Origin: a virus
DNA length: 23,798 bases
Strand: one strand, 5' to 3'
Virus record (IMG/VR): IMGVR_UViG_3300012928_000043
Location: 1 to 23,798 of that record
How positions within the stretch are numbered: the first letter of the stretch is position 1; each line of letters begins with the position of its first letter. Of the stretch, positions 6,163 through 15,400 are shown piece after piece. Below the pieces are notes generated by a model. The model was given only the letters and a program-made list of their open reading frames with translations. It had not been told where the DNA came from and did no database searches. Both the position numbers and the translations under genes were made by a program.

Positions 6163-6432
6163 ATGGCAAAGACTCCAGCTTGGCAAAGAAAAGAAGGTAA
6201 AAGTCCATCAGGAGGACTCAATGCAAGGGGTCGTGCTAGTCTTAGGCGTCAAGGGAAAAATATCAAACGACCAGTTTCTAGAAAACAAGCGAAGAAAAGC
6301 CCAAAGGCAGCTGCTAGAAGAAGGTCGTTCTGTAAAAGAATGATGGGTATGAAAAAGAAGCTAACTAGCAAAAAGGTTGCAAATGATCCAAATAGTCGTA
6401 TAAATAAATCATTACGAAAATGGGATTGCTAA
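6163..6432 (+). CDS. Small basic protein, AWQRKEGKSPSGGLNARGR family
   Basis: This 89-residue protein has an AWQRKEGKSPSGGLNARGRA block (residues 6-25), a basic middle, then SFCKRMMGMKKKL and a C-terminal LRKWDC. Short proteins with AWQRKEG...GGLNAKGRAS...SFC-R-M-G...W-C occur in many marine phages; I recall this as a domain of unknown function (DUF6321-like). The conserved Cys residues (57 and 89) and heavy Arg/Lys content are the visible features. It starts 3 nt after the preceding TAG and ends 9 nt before the scaffold gene. Its TAA leads straight into the scaffold Shine-Dalgarno. Confidence 0.75.
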   Translation: MAKTPAWQRKEGKSPSGGLNARGRASLRRQGKNIKRPVSRKQAKKSPKAAARRRSFCKRMMGMKKKLTSKKVANDPNSRINKSLRKWDC

Positions 6433-6441
6433 GGAGGTATC

Positions 6442-7236
6442 ATGAATGAACAAGCAGTTACAGAAAGCAATGAAAGCACCGATCAAGCCGAAATCCAAGA
6501 AGCAGAGCAAACTACGGAGAAAACTGAATCAGCTGAAAGCAGACCAGAATGGCTTGACGAAAAATTTGAAAGTGGAGAGCAACTCCAAAACAGCTACAAC
6601 CAGCTACAACAAAAGTTCCATGAAAGAAGGGATAACCTTCGTAACGAACTTATTAACGAACTTAATGAAGAAAGCCAAGAAGGTGTGCCTGAAAGTGCTG
6701 GAGATTATCGTATTCATGCCTCTGCGTTTGGTTTGGAAGATCTTGAAGGGGTTGATGAAGAAACTATCCAAGCAGTAAAAGATGATCCACAAGTCAACTG
6801 GCTTATGGAGAAAGCTCATCAGTTTGGTCTAACGAATGATGAGTTCAATACTGTTATTTCTGAGTTTAGAGAGATGGATCAAACTAAAGGTCCAGACTGG
6901 AATGAAGAATCACAGATACTAGGTGAACATGCAGATGCAAGATTAGAAAGAATTGCTGCTTGGGCAGAATCTTCTTTACCTGAAGATGCATATAAAGTTT
7001 TTGCTAGTATACCAGCATCAGCTGGCATGGTTCATTTGTTTGAGAATTTAATGGAACTAAATGGTCAACCTAAATTTAATATGGTTAGTGAGACACAGTT
7101 CCAAGAAAGAGTATCAAAAGAAGATCTTAATGCAGCTATGAAAGATGAGAGATACTGGAAGAATGGTGGAGATCCATCTTATATAGCAAAAGTAAGAGCT
7201 ATGTCCAGAGAAGTGGCTAGAGAAAAAGCACAGTAA
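6442..7236 (+). CDS. Capsid assembly scaffold protein
   Basis: This 264-residue, strongly acidic protein would guide capsid subunits into a prohead and leave before or during packaging. The first 35 residues are Glu/Thr/Gln-rich and disordered. They are followed by RPEWLDEKFESGEQLQNSYN, which matches the opening of podoviral scaffolds. A central helical region (DPQVNWLMEKAHQFGLTNDEFN, WAESSLPEDAYKVFASIPAS) and a basic C-terminus (YIAKVRAMSREVAREKAQ), probably capsid-binding, complete it. It is a little shorter than T7 gp9 (about 307). It has one of the strongest ribosome sites here (AAGGAGGT, 6431-6438) and lies directly before the capsid gene. Confidence 0.88.
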   Translation: MNEQAVTESNESTDQAEIQEAEQTTEKTESAESRPEWLDEKFESGEQLQNSYNQLQQKFHERRDNLRNELINELNEESQEGVPESAGDYRIHASAFGLEDLEGVDEETIQAVKDDPQVNWLMEKAHQFGLTNDEFNTVISEFREMDQTKGPDWNEESQILGEHADARLERIAAWAESSLPEDAYKVFASIPASAGMVHLFENLMELNGQPKFNMVSETQFQERVSKEDLNAAMKDERYWKNGGDPSYIAKVRAMSREVAREKAQ

Positions 7237-7386
7237 TGTGAATAAACATCTTTTTGTTTTTAATGCATAGTATATATAGTTTGGCTCGTTAAGTGAGATT
7301 TGTAGCCCAGGCATGGATAACTACTAATATAATCGAATAAGGCGAATAACCGACTGGAAACTATAACTTTTTAACAAGGAGCTTGT
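7237..7386 (+). promoter_or_regulatory. Leader of the major capsid gene
   Basis: This 150-nt untranslated gap is exceptional in an otherwise gapless operon. It contains a T-rich stretch (7250-7261), an exact TATAAT (7328-7333) without a good -35, and a tandem 9-mer pair CGAATAAGG/CGAATAACC (7334-7351). A strong AAGGAG (7376-7381) lies 5 nt before the capsid ATG. Weak 4-5 bp hairpins are present near 7283-7307. It may hold a promoter, a processing site or an RNA stabiliser that raises capsid output. Only the sequence elements are observed; the role is inferred. Confidence 0.4.
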
Positions 7387-8226
7387 ATGGCTAATCCAAG
7401 TATAAGCACTTCCTTTATTGAGGAGTTTGAGTCTGGCGTTCATATGGCATATCAACGTATGGGTTCAAAGCTGAGAAATACAGTCAGAACTCGTAATGGT
7501 GTCAAGAACAAGACCACATTCCAGAAAATCGGTAAAGGTTTTGCAACAACTAAGGCTAGACATGGAAACATAGCACCAATGAACTTAGCACACACTAATG
7601 TATCAGTTACGTTAGAAGACTATTTTGCTGGTGAATGGGTCGATGATCTAGACCAATTAAGAATCAATCATGATGAAATGGTAGTAGCTCAACAATCAGG
7701 TGCATATGCATTAGGTCGTAAGACAGATGATCTAATTCTAGCTGCAATGACAACGACTACATCTGCACATGATGAGACTACAAATGGTATAACTTTAGCA
7801 TGGGCATTAGAACTCATGGAAAAGTTTGGTAATAATAGTGTACCAGATGATGGTAGAAGATTTGTAGCAGTAGGTTGGGAGCAATGGTCTCAACTAATGT
7901 CTATCGATCAATTCTCTAGAGCTGAATACATTGGAACAGAGCAACTTCCATTTCCAAGTGGAATGACTGCTAAACAATGGTTAGGTTTTATGTGGTTTCC
8001 ACACTCTGGTCTAACACAGACTAATGGTAGTGGTGCAGCTGGCACAACTCATGTTGAGTGTTTTGCTTATCATGCAGATGCAATTGCACATGCTATTGGT
8101 GCTGATATATCTTCAAATATGCAGTATCACAACGATAAGGACAGTTACTTTGTAATGAACAAAATGCAAATGAACTCTGTACTTATTGATGCTGAAGGTG
8201 TATTTGAACTAGAGCTAAAGAAATAG
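7387..8226 (+). CDS. Major capsid protein
   Basis: This 279-residue protein should build the icosahedral head, presumably in the HK97 fold. The pattern FESGVHMAYQRMGSKLRNTV, GKGFATTKARHGNIAPMN, LEDYFAGEWVDDLDQL, then GAYALGRKTDDLILAAM is characteristic of a podoviral capsid family. It is shorter than T7 gp10A (345), so it is probably not a direct T7-type subunit. It follows the scaffold and has its own leader and a strong ribosome site, as expected for the most abundant virion protein. No slippage site or read-through extension is obvious at its end (TAG 8224-8226). Confidence 0.9.
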   Translation: MANPSISTSFIEEFESGVHMAYQRMGSKLRNTVRTRNGVKNKTTFQKIGKGFATTKARHGNIAPMNLAHTNVSVTLEDYFAGEWVDDLDQLRINHDEMVVAQQSGAYALGRKTDDLILAAMTTTTSAHDETTNGITLAWALELMEKFGNNSVPDDGRRFVAVGWEQWSQLMSIDQFSRAEYIGTEQLPFPSGMTAKQWLGFMWFPHSGLTQTNGSGAAGTTHVECFAYHADAIAHAIGADISSNMQYHNDKDSYFVMNKMQMNSVLIDAEGVFELELKK

Positions 8227-8235
8227 GGGGTAGAT

Positions 8236-8508
8236 ATGGCGTTTATACAATCAGATTTAGCCCTTGTTAGTTACTCTGGTAATGGCTTTCATATATGGCA
8301 CTATAAGTCAAATGATGCTGCAACAGTAATCGATGGAGCTGGTTATTTTAATAACATGGCAAAAGAGATGAATGTTGGAGATATCATCTTTGCAAACACA
8401 GACGTAGATGGCACACCTGTCTATGGTATGTTTGTGGTCAATGCAAATGATGGCTCAACAGTTGACGTTGCTAATATAACACAAGTCGGAAGCTCAGATT
8501 CAGACTAA
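8236..8508 (+). CDS. Small protein after the capsid (possible head decoration)
   Basis: This 90-residue acidic protein appears rich in beta strands (ALVSYSGNGFHIWHYKSND, VGDIIFANTDVDGTPVYGMF). A DAATVIDGAGYFNNMAKEMNVGDII block is common in small genes next to podoviral capsid genes, as I recall. It has no signal peptide or membrane helix. A purine-rich GGGGGTAG lies just upstream of the ATG. Position and size suggest a head-decoration or head-fibre protein, but this is inference. Its stop shares a base with the next ATG. Confidence 0.75.
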   Translation: MAFIQSDLALVSYSGNGFHIWHYKSNDAATVIDGAGYFNNMAKEMNVGDIIFANTDVDGTPVYGMFVVNANDGSTVDVANITQVGSSDSD

Positions 8509-8633
8509 TGGCAATTAAAGCTAAAAAAAAGAAGGTTGAGGAAGCAAAAGCTCCTCAGCCTACTTCATTGATTAAATTTGGATCTAAAGTTAAATTAGGT
8601 AAAAGAGTAAAAACCAATGGCAAATTACAATAA
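8508..8633 (+). CDS. Tiny lysine-rich protein (41 aa)
   Basis: The translation is 41 residues, starting MAIKAKKKKVEEAKAPQPTS and ending VKLGKRVKTNGKLQ. It starts in a TAATG overlap with the gene before. The next tiny gene begins inside it in another frame. Such overlapping short Lys-rich reading frames are easy to overlook. The unbroken overlap chain 8236-8508-8617-8694 supports real translation. The function is unknown; its charge suggests binding to DNA or to acidic virion surfaces. Confidence 0.55.
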   Translation: MAIKAKKKKVEEAKAPQPTSLIKFGSKVKLGKRVKTNGKLQ

Positions 8634-8694
8634 AAAAAAGAAAAAGAAAAAAGTAATCAAAACTATGAATAATAAGAAAAAAGGTTCTTATTAA
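8617..8694 (+). CDS. Tiny poly-lysine peptide (25 aa)
   Basis: The sequence starts MANYNKKKKKKKVIKTMNNK and ends KKGSY, with 11 Lys in 25 residues. The ATG lies inside the end of the 8508 gene, and the TAA shares a base with the ATG of the 8694 gene. A-rich codon runs (8632-8653) could be chance in AT-rich DNA or a slippage-prone tract, so this call is less certain than its neighbours. Very short Lys/Arg-rich genes near the capsid or tail junction occur in some marine phages. Confidence 0.42.
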   Translation: MANYNKKKKKKKVIKTMNNKKKGSY

Positions 8695-9377
8695 TGTCAG
8701 AAGATTTTAAGAAAACTAAAACATATAAAGTTCTAAAAAAAGCAAAAGATATTGGTGAGCATTTTGCTAATAATCCAAGTCATATCATAGGGGCCCAAGC
8801 TGCAACTATTGGAACTATGTATGCTGGATATAAATTCGATACTAGAAAAAGACCACCAAAGACATTAAGTAATAATCCTAAACTAAGAAATAAAGTTAAA
8901 ACAAGATACGATAATAGAATGTCTTTTATGAAAGCTAAAGCTGATCAATTATCAAGATCATCTGTTAATGCTGGATATAATAGAAACTTTGAAAGAGTAT
9001 ATCCTGAAAGAGGTAATCAATTTAACAAGTCTTTTCAAACTGGTAAACCAGTAGTTAATAACCCTAATAAACCAAATCCTAAAATCTCATCTAATACTGG
9101 CTCTAATTATGCCAAGTCAGCACAGATTGTAAATAAAGGTAATCAGAAGTTTGCTGAATTTGGTCGTAAATATAATAGATTAGCTGGTGCTTTTGAAAAA
9201 GATAAAATTAAAGCATCTGCAAAACCTAGTAAGGTTGTTAAGTTTTTAGGTAATTTGAAAAAACTAAGTCCCTTTGGTTTGGTTGGTGCAATTATGACTC
9301 CAAAAGAAGCTGGAGCTGGATCTACTTTAACACAAACTGGAGAGTATGTACCAAGAAAGAAAGTGAAGACATACTAA
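8694..9377 (+). CDS. Basic protein of unknown function
   Basis: This 227-residue protein is rich in Lys, Asn and Arg. A short hydrophobic patch lies at about 31-46 (IIGAQAATIGTMYAGY) and another near 192-203 (LSPFGLVGAIMT), neither long or pure enough for a confident membrane helix. The middle (residues 80-160) is low-complexity, Asn/Lys/Ser-rich and probably disordered. I do not recognise the family. It lies between the capsid-associated genes and the tail tube, so a minor virion or assembly protein is likely. Its TAA abuts the next ATG directly. Confidence 0.7.
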   Translation: MSEDFKKTKTYKVLKKAKDIGEHFANNPSHIIGAQAATIGTMYAGYKFDTRKRPPKTLSNNPKLRNKVKTRYDNRMSFMKAKADQLSRSSVNAGYNRNFERVYPERGNQFNKSFQTGKPVVNNPNKPNPKISSNTGSNYAKSAQIVNKGNQKFAEFGRKYNRLAGAFEKDKIKASAKPSKVVKFLGNLKKLSPFGLVGAIMTPKEAGAGSTLTQTGEYVPRKKVKTY

Positions 9378-10007
9378 ATGCCAAATACTGCAAGTACTGA
9401 TATTGAGGTAGCACAAAGAGCAATGGTTTTAGTAGGCATGAATCCATTGTCTACATTTACAGAAGCTACTGATGAAGCTTTAGTTATGAATACGACTTAT
9501 GAAGATATCGTACAAGACTGCCTTGCACAGCATAACTGGAACTTTGCAACAGGACAAAAACAACTACCAAGATTATCCGATGTTCCCCTTGATCGATGGT
9601 CAGCTGCTTATGCCTTACCAACTGAGCCAGCTGTTGTGCAAGTGCAGACCGTGACAGTAGATAGTGTAGTTCAACAATATGATATCTATGAAAAGTATTT
9701 ATATATAAATGCAGATGTAAATGATGATGTTATTTTAAGTTATATATTTAGACCAGCTACTTCTCAATGGCCTCCAGCTTTTACATTATGGGTTGTTTAC
9801 AGACTTGCTGGTATATTAGCATTATCTGTTATTAGAAAAGGCGATATTGCAAATAGCTATGCCACATTAGCAGAGAATCAATTTAGAAGAGCTAAATCTA
9901 GAGATTCACAACAAACATCAACACAATCAATTAATCTAAGTAGATTTACAAGAGTTAGACTTGGTAGTAATCTTTATGCTAGAATAGAAGGCGAAACAGT
10001 TGAATGA
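9378..10007 (+). CDS. Tail tubular protein A, T7 gp11-like
   Basis: This 209-residue protein is near the length of T7 gp11 (196). The family's adaptor ring joins the portal to the nozzle. Recognisable features are EVAQRAMVLVGMNPLSTFTEA at the start, VMNTTYEDIVQDCLAQHNWNFA, the strand-rich LYINADVNDDVILSYIFRP, and a helical YRLAGILALSVIRKGDIAN segment followed by a basic linker. It precedes the tail tube B gene, to which it is joined by an ATGA overlap. No separate ribosome site is obvious, so translation may depend on the upstream gene. Confidence 0.88.
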   Translation: MPNTASTDIEVAQRAMVLVGMNPLSTFTEATDEALVMNTTYEDIVQDCLAQHNWNFATGQKQLPRLSDVPLDRWSAAYALPTEPAVVQVQTVTVDSVVQQYDIYEKYLYINADVNDDVILSYIFRPATSQWPPAFTLWVVYRLAGILALSVIRKGDIANSYATLAENQFRRAKSRDSQQTSTQSINLSRFTRVRLGSNLYARIEGETVE

Positions 10008-11935
10008 CATTATTAAGACAGTATGTAACCAATTTTTCTTCAGGAGAGCTAAGTCCTTTACTGAGTAGTAGACTAGATGCTCAAGCTTATAAGAATGGTG
10101 CATTTCGACTTCGTAATGTAAGATTAAGATCTCAGGGTGGAGTTACTAGAAGACCTGGACTTAGATATCATCAAACAATTAGTAATCTAACATATCAAAC
10201 AGAAGCTTATATCTATGATGAAGATGAAGCTTATATTCTTTTATTTAGTGCTGGTGAACTTAGAATTATAGATGATTCTAATCCTACTGTAATACTTGAT
10301 ACTATAGGAAGCTGCCCTTGGACTGCTAATGAAATAGGCCAGTTAGTTGTTACACAAACTGGTGATACCATGTTTATAGCTCATCCTAATTTTATGATAA
10401 GAAGACTTACAAGACAAACTGCTAGTTCATTTAGTTTGTCTAATTTTGTATTTGATAGTTCTGATGGCATGGTGTTTCAACCATATTTTAAATTTGCACC
10501 TGGCTCCGTGTCAGTTACACCTAGCACTACTTCTGGAACTAATGTAAATTTAACTGCATCTGCACCTTCGTTTAGTGCTGATTATGTTGGGTTGCATATA
10601 AAACTTATTGATTCAGCTGGAAACGAAAGACATTTTCAAGTTACTGGATATACAAGTGATACAGTTCTTGTAGGTACGTTATCTGGAGGTTTGGCTAATA
10701 CACAAGCTATATTGTCTTGGGCAGAGCCAGTACTGAGTACACCTAGAGGATTTGCTAGAACTGTACAGTTTCACGATCAGAGATTTATTATAGGTGGTAG
10801 TAAGGATTTACCAAACTTTTTATTTATGAGTAAAGTTGCAGAGTTTTTTAACTTTGATCTAGGCAATGCTTCAGATTCTGATGCTATACAAATACAGATA
10901 GCTGAAAACCAAGTATCAGAAATAAAAGCAATGCAATCTTTTAGATTCTTGACAATCTTTACATCTGAGCAAGAACTCTATGTGCCTACATCAGAAAACA
11001 GACCTCTGGCTCCTTCAACGATTACAGTTAAGAAGCAAACTGGATTTGGTAGTGGTACTGTGCAACCTGAAGAATTTGATGGAGCCATTGTATTTTTAAC
11101 CAAGTCAAAAGGTGCTGTTCGTGAATTTGTATTTAGTGATATATCACAAGCTTACAATGCAGATTCTATAACATTGTTATCTGAACATCTAATTGGAACG
11201 CCATTAGAAATAGAAGCACAAAGAGAAGCACCAGACCAAATGGAGTCTTATTTATATCTTGTCAATGCAGAAGGTACGTTACCAGTATTTATGTCAATTC
11301 GTAAAGAAACATTACAAGGTTGGGCAAGATATGAAACTAATGGATTATTTAAGAGTATAGTTAACGTAAATAGAAAAATGTATTGTGTAATAGAAAGAAC
11401 TATCAATGGTGCAACTATTACAAGTTTAGAGCAGTTTGATAATTCTTTTCATTTAGATATGGCAACAAAACAAACTAACAGTACTGCACAGAAAACATGG
11501 ACTGTATCTCATTTACCTAATACAGCAGTTAAAATTAAGTCTGGTAATTACAGCCTTGGTGAATTTACAACAAATAGTAGTGGTCAAATTACTTTAGTCG
11601 ATGGTGTAAAAGAAGTAGAAATAGGATTATCTTATACACCTGAGATAACAACATTGCCACCTGAAACACAACTCCAAGATGGTATTACTGTTGGGCAGAA
11701 AAGACGAATTGTTAGAACTGTGCTGGATATAGTAAGTACTTTGAATGTGAAAGCACAAGGAACTAAAATTTTGGTAAGATCTGTTACAGATGACTTTTCA
11801 TTAGAACCACAACCAATAACTAGGAGAGAAGAAGTTTTTATGTTAGGTTGGAACTTATTAGGTAGAGTGACTATTACTCAAGATGAACCATTACCATTAA
11901 CATTGAATGGTGTAATGCTGGAGGTAGAGGTATAA
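10004..11935 (+). CDS. Tail tubular protein B (nozzle), T7 gp12-like
   Basis: This 643-residue, beta-rich protein would form the tail nozzle; T7 gp12 has 794 residues, so this one is compact. The N-terminal SSGELSPLLSSRLDAQAYKNGAFRLRN with RPGLRYH is the signature of this family. Later segments include FARTVQFHDQRFIIGGSKDLPN, and FTSEQELYVPTSENRPLAPSTITVKKQTGFG, where an adhesive or lumen-gating domain is expected. The C-terminus ends in a strand (PLTLNGVMLEVEV). The stop shares one base with the next ATG. Confidence 0.9.
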   Translation: MTLLRQYVTNFSSGELSPLLSSRLDAQAYKNGAFRLRNVRLRSQGGVTRRPGLRYHQTISNLTYQTEAYIYDEDEAYILLFSAGELRIIDDSNPTVILDTIGSCPWTANEIGQLVVTQTGDTMFIAHPNFMIRRLTRQTASSFSLSNFVFDSSDGMVFQPYFKFAPGSVSVTPSTTSGTNVNLTASAPSFSADYVGLHIKLIDSAGNERHFQVTGYTSDTVLVGTLSGGLANTQAILSWAEPVLSTPRGFARTVQFHDQRFIIGGSKDLPNFLFMSKVAEFFNFDLGNASDSDAIQIQIAENQVSEIKAMQSFRFLTIFTSEQELYVPTSENRPLAPSTITVKKQTGFGSGTVQPEEFDGAIVFLTKSKGAVREFVFSDISQAYNADSITLLSEHLIGTPLEIEAQREAPDQMESYLYLVNAEGTLPVFMSIRKETLQGWARYETNGLFKSIVNVNRKMYCVIERTINGATITSLEQFDNSFHLDMATKQTNSTAQKTWTVSHLPNTAVKIKSGNYSLGEFTTNSSGQITLVDGVKEVEIGLSYTPEITTLPPETQLQDGITVGQKRRIVRTVLDIVSTLNVKAQGTKILVRSVTDDFSLEPQPITRREEVFMLGWNLLGRVTITQDEPLPLTLNGVMLEVEV

Positions 11936-12435
11936 TGGGTGGATATGGACATGCAGCTATGGCTGCTCTGACTGTTGTCAATGGCATGAATGAACAGAAA
12001 AGAATGAACAAGATTGCCAGGGGTTATGAAGAACAAGCTGATAATGTAAGTTTAGAAGTAAATGATGAAGTTATTGCTATTGAGCAAAACTTTGAAGATC
12101 AACTATCTATATTAGATTCTTCATTTGCTGGCAGAGGTGTATCTGTTAATCAAGATGGAACAATGCAAGCTCTTAGGCAAAGAGAAAAGAAAGTAGCACA
12201 AAAAGATACTACAAAAGTAAGAGCTATGGGTGCAAACAAAAAGCAACAACTAAGATTAGGTGCATACGATGCAAGGGCCAAAGGTAAACAAGCTATGACA
12301 AATGCTTTAATTCAAGGAGCTGGTCAAGGCACTAAAGCTTATTCATTTTATGCTGATCCTAAAATTACATTTAGTGGCACACAATCTAGAGTTGGTAAAC
12401 AGCTTAATCCATCAAAGAAGAAAAGGTTTGGTTAA
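11935..12435 (+). CDS. Internal virion protein, T7 gp14-like
   Basis: This 166-residue protein compares with 196 in T7 gp14, which leaves the head first and forms a pore in the outer membrane. The N-terminus has a small-residue hydrophobic stretch (GHAAMAALTVVNGM) that could insert into membrane. It is followed by long helical charged regions (EVIAIEQNFEDQLSILDSSFAGRGVSVNQDG, REKKVAQKDTTKVRAMGANKKQQLRLG). FAGRGVSVNQDGT resembles the conserved turn of this family. It sits first in a three-gene ejection-protein block in the T7 order 14-15-16. The identity is inferred from order and pattern. Confidence 0.8.
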   Translation: MGGYGHAAMAALTVVNGMNEQKRMNKIARGYEEQADNVSLEVNDEVIAIEQNFEDQLSILDSSFAGRGVSVNQDGTMQALRQREKKVAQKDTTKVRAMGANKKQQLRLGAYDARAKGKQAMTNALIQGAGQGTKAYSFYADPKITFSGTQSRVGKQLNPSKKKRFG

Positions 12436-15400
12436 TGGTATATCAGCCAAGTAAAAGAACTGGTCGAGTTAAATTTAGAAATGTTGGAAACGTATATACT
12501 CCACAACCATCTAACACAATAAATACCTTAGTTAAAACAGTAGATTCTGCTATTGATACTTTAGGTAAAAGCCAATTTGAAAATGCAAAACTCTCTGCTA
12601 TTTCTCAAGGAGAGATTAATGCATATGGAATCACTAAAGATGGCCAAATAGATTTATCATTATTAGACACTAGTGGCATAGATGTAGATGCTGGTGCTTT
12701 TAACTTTATGAATAATATTCAGAAAAATGCAGCAGTACAGTTATATAAAGATAATTTATACTCTAATGTTGCAAATGATATTATTGTAAAAGCAAATAGT
12801 GATGCAGATAAATTATTTGCTGAAAATAATGACAATCCATCTGTTATAAAAAATGGTATAACTACATTTAAAAATTCATTAAAATTTGATTCTGCACCTG
12901 ATGATTTTAAAAACTATATAGACCATCATATAACCCAAGCCTATGGCTCAGCTATTAGTAAAGCTACTGCCAATCAGATTAGAAATACAAGAATTAAAAA
13001 CATAAATGGTGCAACAACTGCATTTCAAAATAAAAATATACATCTTAATACTTCATTATCGACTTACATGACCAGTAAAGATGAAAAGGTAAAAAATAGA
13101 ATTACCCAAGATTTTAATGAAGGCATTATAGATTTATTAAAAGTTACAGTTGCTAATAAAGGTGACACAGATAATGTTATGAAAAGCATTAACAATAGCG
13201 TTATGAATTTAGCACAAACTTACTTTACAAAAACTGTAAACGATATTGCTTCTAATCAAGGAGAAGATGCTGCACGACTATATCTTGCTAACTTGACAGA
13301 TAATTTAGTAAAAGATCCATTATATCTTAAAAAAGAATTAGAGAAAAATGGCATAGTTATATCTGATAAAGTAAAAGATAAGATCGGTACAAAGTTCAGT
13401 CTAAACTCTATATTTGCTAGTACTGATAATTTTTTAGAGATGGCAAACACAGCTTTTAAAATACAAAAAGAAAAAAGAAATGCTGAACAAAATACAAAAA
13501 AAACTAAAGATCAATTAATTTATAATGCTATTAGTGAAAAAATCATTAAGTATGAAATTGCTGCTTTAAGTGGTAAAACACTACCAGCTTTGCCTACAAT
13601 TAATGACATCAATAGTGCTAATTTTATTAGTAATAAAGCCTCAGGTTATAAAGTTGATTTATTAAACAAACTAAAAGCTGCAAACTTTACAAAACTGAAT
13701 CTAGATAGAGAAGGCAATAATAACGAAAACAAAAAACTAGAAGGACAAATAAAAAGTCTACTCATACGTTACAATGCTCAAACTTGGGAATCTACTAGAG
13801 AGAAAACAAAACAAGACTTTATGAAAAATTATGCAATGGTTAATGATACTGGTATTCTTAGCACAGACGTTAATGAAAAAGTTGCAAACATGTTAGATAA
13901 AAATAGGTATGAAATAATTACAGAAGCAAAAGAGTTACTTAAAGATTGGGAGGTTGATAAAACTGGCTTTAAAGGTGGGCTTTATCAACAAGTTATAGAA
14001 GCTGAACAAAAATATCTTGATGGTGTTGCTAAATCAGAAAATGCAGTAAAAGTTGCTTTTGCTAATAGTGTATTTGAAATAGCTGATACAAGTCCATCTA
14101 ATATGAGTGTTGCACCAAGTAAATTAAAACCAATAATTGATTCTGCAATAGCTTATGCTCAGTCTAAAGGTGACTTAGATCAAGCATATAGACTTTCACA
14201 AAGACTACAAAAGTATAACAAACAATGGCGTGATGCAATGTCAAAAGCCAATAGATATAAAGCTATGAAAGAAAACATAGAAGGTAAAAATAATAAGTTT
14301 GACTACGATCAAAAAGATTTAGAAGGCATGTTCAAGTATTATCAAATATTACCTGAACTTGAAAATATGGATATAAATGATGACAGTAAAATTAATGCAA
14401 ATTCACAAGTAATTGCATCAGCTGTAAATAAATATGGCTATATACCACCAGCCTTTAAAGATTTAATGCAAAATATGTTTCTTACAGATAATGACAAGAC
14501 TTACGATAGAGGTAAGGCCATATTAAGAGAAGTGTTTAAGCCATATATGAGCATGCAAAATGCTGATGAAAGAGTTAAATTTAAATACTTTTTAGGAAAT
14601 CAATTATCAGATATTGGAATGAACTCTGGAATAATAGAATATTTATTAACATCAGATATAGATAGAAAAGGTTTCCAAGATGTTATTAACGGTACTAAAG
14701 AACTTAAAAATTCTACAAGAAGTTTATCTGCATTAATACCAGATGGCGTCACTTATGAGGAACATATCAATAATATTATACAAAATACAGAATTGTATGG
14801 TGGTATGTGGAAAGGTTTACTAAGATATTTTGGTTTTTATGATTCTAGCTCTACCTATAAAAAAGGTGACCAAGATAGAATTGATGGTATGCTTAACCAA
14901 TTTGGATTATCAAACCTAGGTGAAGTACTAGTTGGTAACAAACAATTTATGAAAATTATATATGCTGAGGTTAAGCCAGAGATAAATAAATATGTACAAA
15001 GTGGTTTGCCTATGGATAACAATAAGATAGTTACTGAAGCAGTAGGCTCTGTTATTGCAAGGCATGTAAATAAGTTAGGCATTACTAAAGAAATGAAAGA
15101 TGGCGAAGAAGTATATAGTTTATCTTATATGCCAATAGAAAAATATATAATAAATTCTGCACCTGGCATGCCTAGTAATATTAGTGAAAGTCCTGATCTT
15201 GTTAGAAATATTGCAATTGATTCTGTAAAAACATTTTTACAATTAAAATATCCTGACAGAATGGGAGATCCACAATTTTTTGCTGAGATAGATAAAGGTA
15301 ATTTTAGATTTATTTATAATTATGAAAGTGGCCCTAATAATCCTACCTATACTGTATTGATGATGAATCCTGAAGATGCAAGTGATGAAGGAATACCAAT

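Noticed and set aside
6446-6778. Lys-rich ORF inside the scaffold gene
   Set aside because: It is a frame-shifted shadow of an acidic gene (GAA/CAA codons read as AAG/AAA) without its own ribosome site.
7334-7351. CRISPR-like repeat at the tandem 9-mers
   Set aside because: There are only two short units with no spacers; this is better treated as a local tandem element in the capsid leader.
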